DNA of 64,000 bases from Brasenia schreberi (lineage: Eukaryota; Streptophyta; Magnoliopsida; Nymphaeales; Cabombaceae): positions 8,531,001 to 8,595,000 of the forward strand of contig JAYKKT010000048.1 of the NCBI GenBank assembly GCA_036023115.1, written 5' to 3'. Below, in pieces: positions 63,731-64,000 of this stretch. Each line of letters opens with the position of its first letter. The stretch's first letter is position 1. The notes under the pieces were generated by a model. It did no database searches. It was not told where the DNA came from and worked only from the letters and a program-made list of their open reading frames with translations. A program made the translations under genes and the position numbers.

Positions 63731-64000
63731 CACCCTATAGAATTTTGTGTATTTGCACTAAGGGATCATAACGGTATCTAATATTCAGATTAGATCCAAA
63801 ATTTTGGTCCTCATCCAGTTACCAAAATAAAGTCCAACTATATCTGGATTTAGTTATATGGTTGTCCATCTGATTTTGGATCCATACTTCAAATCTGGAT
63901 CTATATCCAATCACAGAAAAGTAAGTAGGATCCAACACAAGTTTAACCTGGTAAACCCTTGCGTAGAGGATGCAACACGAGGACTTCAGCCTTCTACTTT

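Overview
This is a stretch of flowering-plant nuclear DNA. It holds large intron-rich genes with AT-rich introns, copia LTR retrotransposons with a tRNA-iMet primer site, hAT transposons with 8-bp target duplications, tRNA-derived SINEs, long (AT)n/(GA)n microsatellites and a piece of plastid 16S rDNA. Codon usage is not GC-rich, so a grass is unlikely. I cannot name the species.

Three host loci account for nearly all coding sequence. (1) Minus strand, 2215-20051: ribophorin II (RPN2/HAP6-type subunit of the ER oligosaccharyltransferase). 17 exons give 613 uninterrupted codons. The last ~75-80 residues are not in the window, because a copia element (LTR 1666-1961) sits in the next intron and runs off the left edge. 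(2) Plus strand, 31607-41812: a type-1 Ser/Thr phosphatase (PP1/TOPP) locus with four exons. It has a 1-nt frameshift and a Gln in place of a metal-binding His, so I call it a pseudogene. Its 7.6-kb first intron contains three hAT transposons nested one inside another. (3) Minus strand, 43406-53755: a complete 14-exon NADPH oxidase (RBOH, 909 aa), most like the pollen RBOHH/J group. RPN2 and PP1 are divergent; PP1 and RBOH converge tail to tail.

The rest is transposon-rich. The most distinctive item is a ~650-670 bp non-autonomous hAT element carrying a captured RRM exon of an hnRNP-like gene. It occurs twice in opposite orientation, once in an RPN2 intron and once in RBOH intron 4, each copy with a perfect 8-bp target duplication. 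Other notable items are a perfect ~158-bp inverted repeat in RBOH intron 7, three GC-AG introns required by reading frame, a perfect 526-bp tandem duplication, and a family of GGTTCC/GGAACC-rich short elements in most intergenic gaps.

Layout: 1-1961 copia; 2.2-20.05 kb RPN2 with LINE, hAT and other intronic inserts; 20.1-31.6 kb intergenic (degenerate copia, plastid rDNA scrap, MITEs, SINE, microsatellites); 31.6-41.8 kb PP1 pseudogene with nested hATs; 41.8-43.4 kb repeats; 43.4-53.8 kb RBOH; 53.8-64 kb intergenic repeats with no gene that I can support.
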